DNA of 64,000 bases, taken from assembly GCA_002238505.1 (NCBI GenBank), contig MPMM01000001.1, positions 744,001 through 808,000 of the forward strand, given 5' to 3'. Below the pieces are notes generated by a model. It was not told where the DNA came from. It did not search any database and was given only the letters and a program-made list of their open reading frames with translations. Positions 62,909 to 64,000 of the stretch are shown here, piece by piece (the first letter of the stretch is position 1; every line of letters starts with the position of its first letter). Source of the stretch: SAR202 cluster bacterium bin22. Lineage in GTDB: Bacteria > Chloroflexota > Dehalococcoidia > Lucifugimonadales > UBA3495. The position numbers and the translations under genes were made by a program.

Positions 62909-63534
62909 AGTTCTCCCTGGTCCGGCACGGCGAAACGGAATGGAATAAGCTGGGCCGGTTCCAGGGGCAGTACGACACGCAACTCAACGAAGCCGGCCTC
63001 GAGCAGGCCCGGGTCATCGCCCGCGCCTCCCGGGAGTGGGGAATCACCGCCATCTATTCCAGCCCCCTCACCCGTACCATGCAGGTAGCCACCGAAATGA
63101 GCCGCGCCCTCGACCTGCCCGTCCACACCCGCGACGGCCTGAAGGAACTGGCCCTTGGAGATCTGGAGGGTGTCGAAGGCGAGGAAATGCGTAAGGGCTG
63201 GCCCGAGGTTTTTTCAACCTGGAACAATCATCCTGAACGGGTGCTCATGCCCGGTGGCGAGTCCCTGGCAATTTTGGAAGACCGCTCGTGGCAGGTTATC
63301 CTGGACCTGGAGCAACAGCACCCGAAAGAGGCTCACCTGGCCTTGGTCTCCCACAACTTTGCCATCCGCGCCATCTGCGGCAAAATGCTCGGAATGCCCC
63401 TGGAGAACTTTCATCGCCTGCGCCTGGCCCTGGGTTCCGTCTGCACTTTTGAAAGCGACGAACGGGGACGTCGCCTCCTTGCTTACAACTCCACCGGTCA
63501 CCTCTTGCAGCCATCCGCTGCCGCGCCCGATTAG
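62905..63534 (+). CDS. Histidine phosphatase family protein (phosphoglycerate mutase-like)
   Basis: A 209-residue histidine phosphatase. FSLVRHGETEWNKLGRFQGQ holds the phospho-accepting histidine and LALVSHNFAIRAICG the second. The middle acid lies in KELALGDLEGVEGEE. It resembles GpmB/CobC-type phosphatases; substrate unknown. GTG start overlaps the upstream stop by 4 bases, so translation is coupled. Confidence 0.9.
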   Translation: MKFSLVRHGETEWNKLGRFQGQYDTQLNEAGLEQARVIARASREWGITAIYSSPLTRTMQVATEMSRALDLPVHTRDGLKELALGDLEGVEGEEMRKGWPEVFSTWNNHPERVLMPGGESLAILEDRSWQVILDLEQQHPKEAHLALVSHNFAIRAICGKMLGMPLENFHRLRLALGSVCTFESDERGRRLLAYNSTGHLLQPSAAAPD

Positions 63535-63545
63535 CAACGCAAACC

Positions 63546-64000
63546 ATGGCCGCAGTCTCCCACGTCGATAGCAAGGTATCCGCAGCCCTCAAACGGGCCG
63601 GTCTGACAGGACAGGGTCAAACCCTCGTGGTAGGAGTTTCCGGCGGCGCAGACTCCTCCACCCTCCTCTACAGCCTCCATCGTCTCCGCGAATCCTGCGG
63701 CATCGAACTCCACGTGGCCCACCTGAATCACGATTTCCGAGGCGACGAAGCCGACGAAGACGCCCGATTCGTGGGAGAACTGGCCGGTGAACTGGGCCTT
63801 CCCTTTTCCGTGGAGAAGCGCGATCCCATCGCCTACCAGCGCGAACGCCACATATCATCCTTCGAGCAGGGCGCGCGGGAAATGCGCTACCAGTTTCTGG
63901 CTTCAGTCGCCCGGGAAACTGGCGCGCCCGCCGTTGCCGTCGGCCATACCTCCGACGACCAGGCGGAAACGGTGCTGTTGCACATCCTGCGGGGCGCCGG
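63546..64000 (+). CDS. tilS: tRNA(Ile)-lysidine synthase TilS, 5' part (runs off the window)
   Basis: An open frame of 151 codons with no stop before the window edge. It begins MAAVSHVDSKVSAALKRAGL, and VVGVSGGADSSTLLYSLHRL is the PP-loop ATPase motif of TilS, followed by LHVAHLNHDFRGDEADEDAR and VAVGHTSDDQAETVLLHILR. TilS changes C34 of tRNA-Ile2 to lysidine so that it reads AUA. No ribosome binding site is evident, but the start lies 11 bases after the preceding stop. Confidence 0.93.
   Translation, partial: MAAVSHVDSKVSAALKRAGLTGQGQTLVVGVSGGADSSTLLYSLHRLRESCGIELHVAHLNHDFRGDEADEDARFVGELAGELGLPFSVEKRDPIAYQRERHISSFEQGAREMRYQFLASVARETGAPAVAVGHTSDDQAETVLLHILRGA

Overview
The window is a stretch of bacterial chromosome of fairly high G+C (my estimate is high 50s to 60 percent), with strong AGGAGG-type ribosome binding sites and roughly one third of genes starting at TTG or GTG. 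The gene set suggests a Chloroflexota bacterium, probably Dehalococcoidia of the SAR202 type: an 11-subunit complex I operon without nuoEFG, a monomeric isocitrate dehydrogenase, an anchor-less succinate dehydrogenase with an HdrB-like subunit, an AccD-AccA fusion, and an accessory half rich in luciferase-like flavin oxidoreductases, CaiB/BaiF CoA-transferases, amidases and PIG-L or MBL hydrolases. This placement is inference from gene content. No 16S rRNA gene is present.

Region 1 (1 to about 28.8 kb) is core metabolism with almost no repeats. It holds a GreA factor fused to an integrase-like N-terminal domain, a quinone reductase, an Fe-S carrier pair (MIP18-like plus Mrp), a fused acetyl-CoA carboxylase carboxyltransferase, isocitrate and malate dehydrogenases, a class III aminotransferase and a PIG-L deacetylase. 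Then come two long minus-strand operons: nadK-nudix-sdhA-sdhB-sdhE (good promoter at 17.5 kb, terminator at 12.2 kb) and nuoABCDHIJK-x-LMN (extended -10 promoter at 28.77 kb). Together these supply TCA-cycle oxidation and feed electrons to quinone.

Region 2 (28.8 to 61.6 kb) is a mosaic of short catabolic or accessory transcription units on both strands: alpha/beta hydrolase plus CoA-transferase, rdgB, moaA and moaC, tRNA-Met, an MFS transporter, a luciferase-like oxidoreductase, an S9 peptidase, a DUF1501/DUF1800/NHL cluster, a polysaccharide deacetylase, an M20 peptidase, MBL and Nudix hydrolases, a gamma-glutamyltransferase, and an amidase with a GatC-like partner. Intergenic spaces here carry several families of short repeats, strikingly all in the same orientation, plus a 131-bp tandem array, a MITE-like element with inverted ends, and a C/G homopolymer block.

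The most notable gene is a membrane-anchored DipZ-like thioredoxin at 39755-40459. Its reading frame is interrupted only by a TGA exactly at the first cysteine of the CxxC motif, followed by a hairpin of the kind expected for a bacterial SECIS. I read it as a selenoprotein (UxxC).

Region 3 (61.6 kb to the end) returns to core genes: a CNNM/CorC-type membrane protein, a histidine phosphatase, and the 5' part of tilS, which runs off the window.
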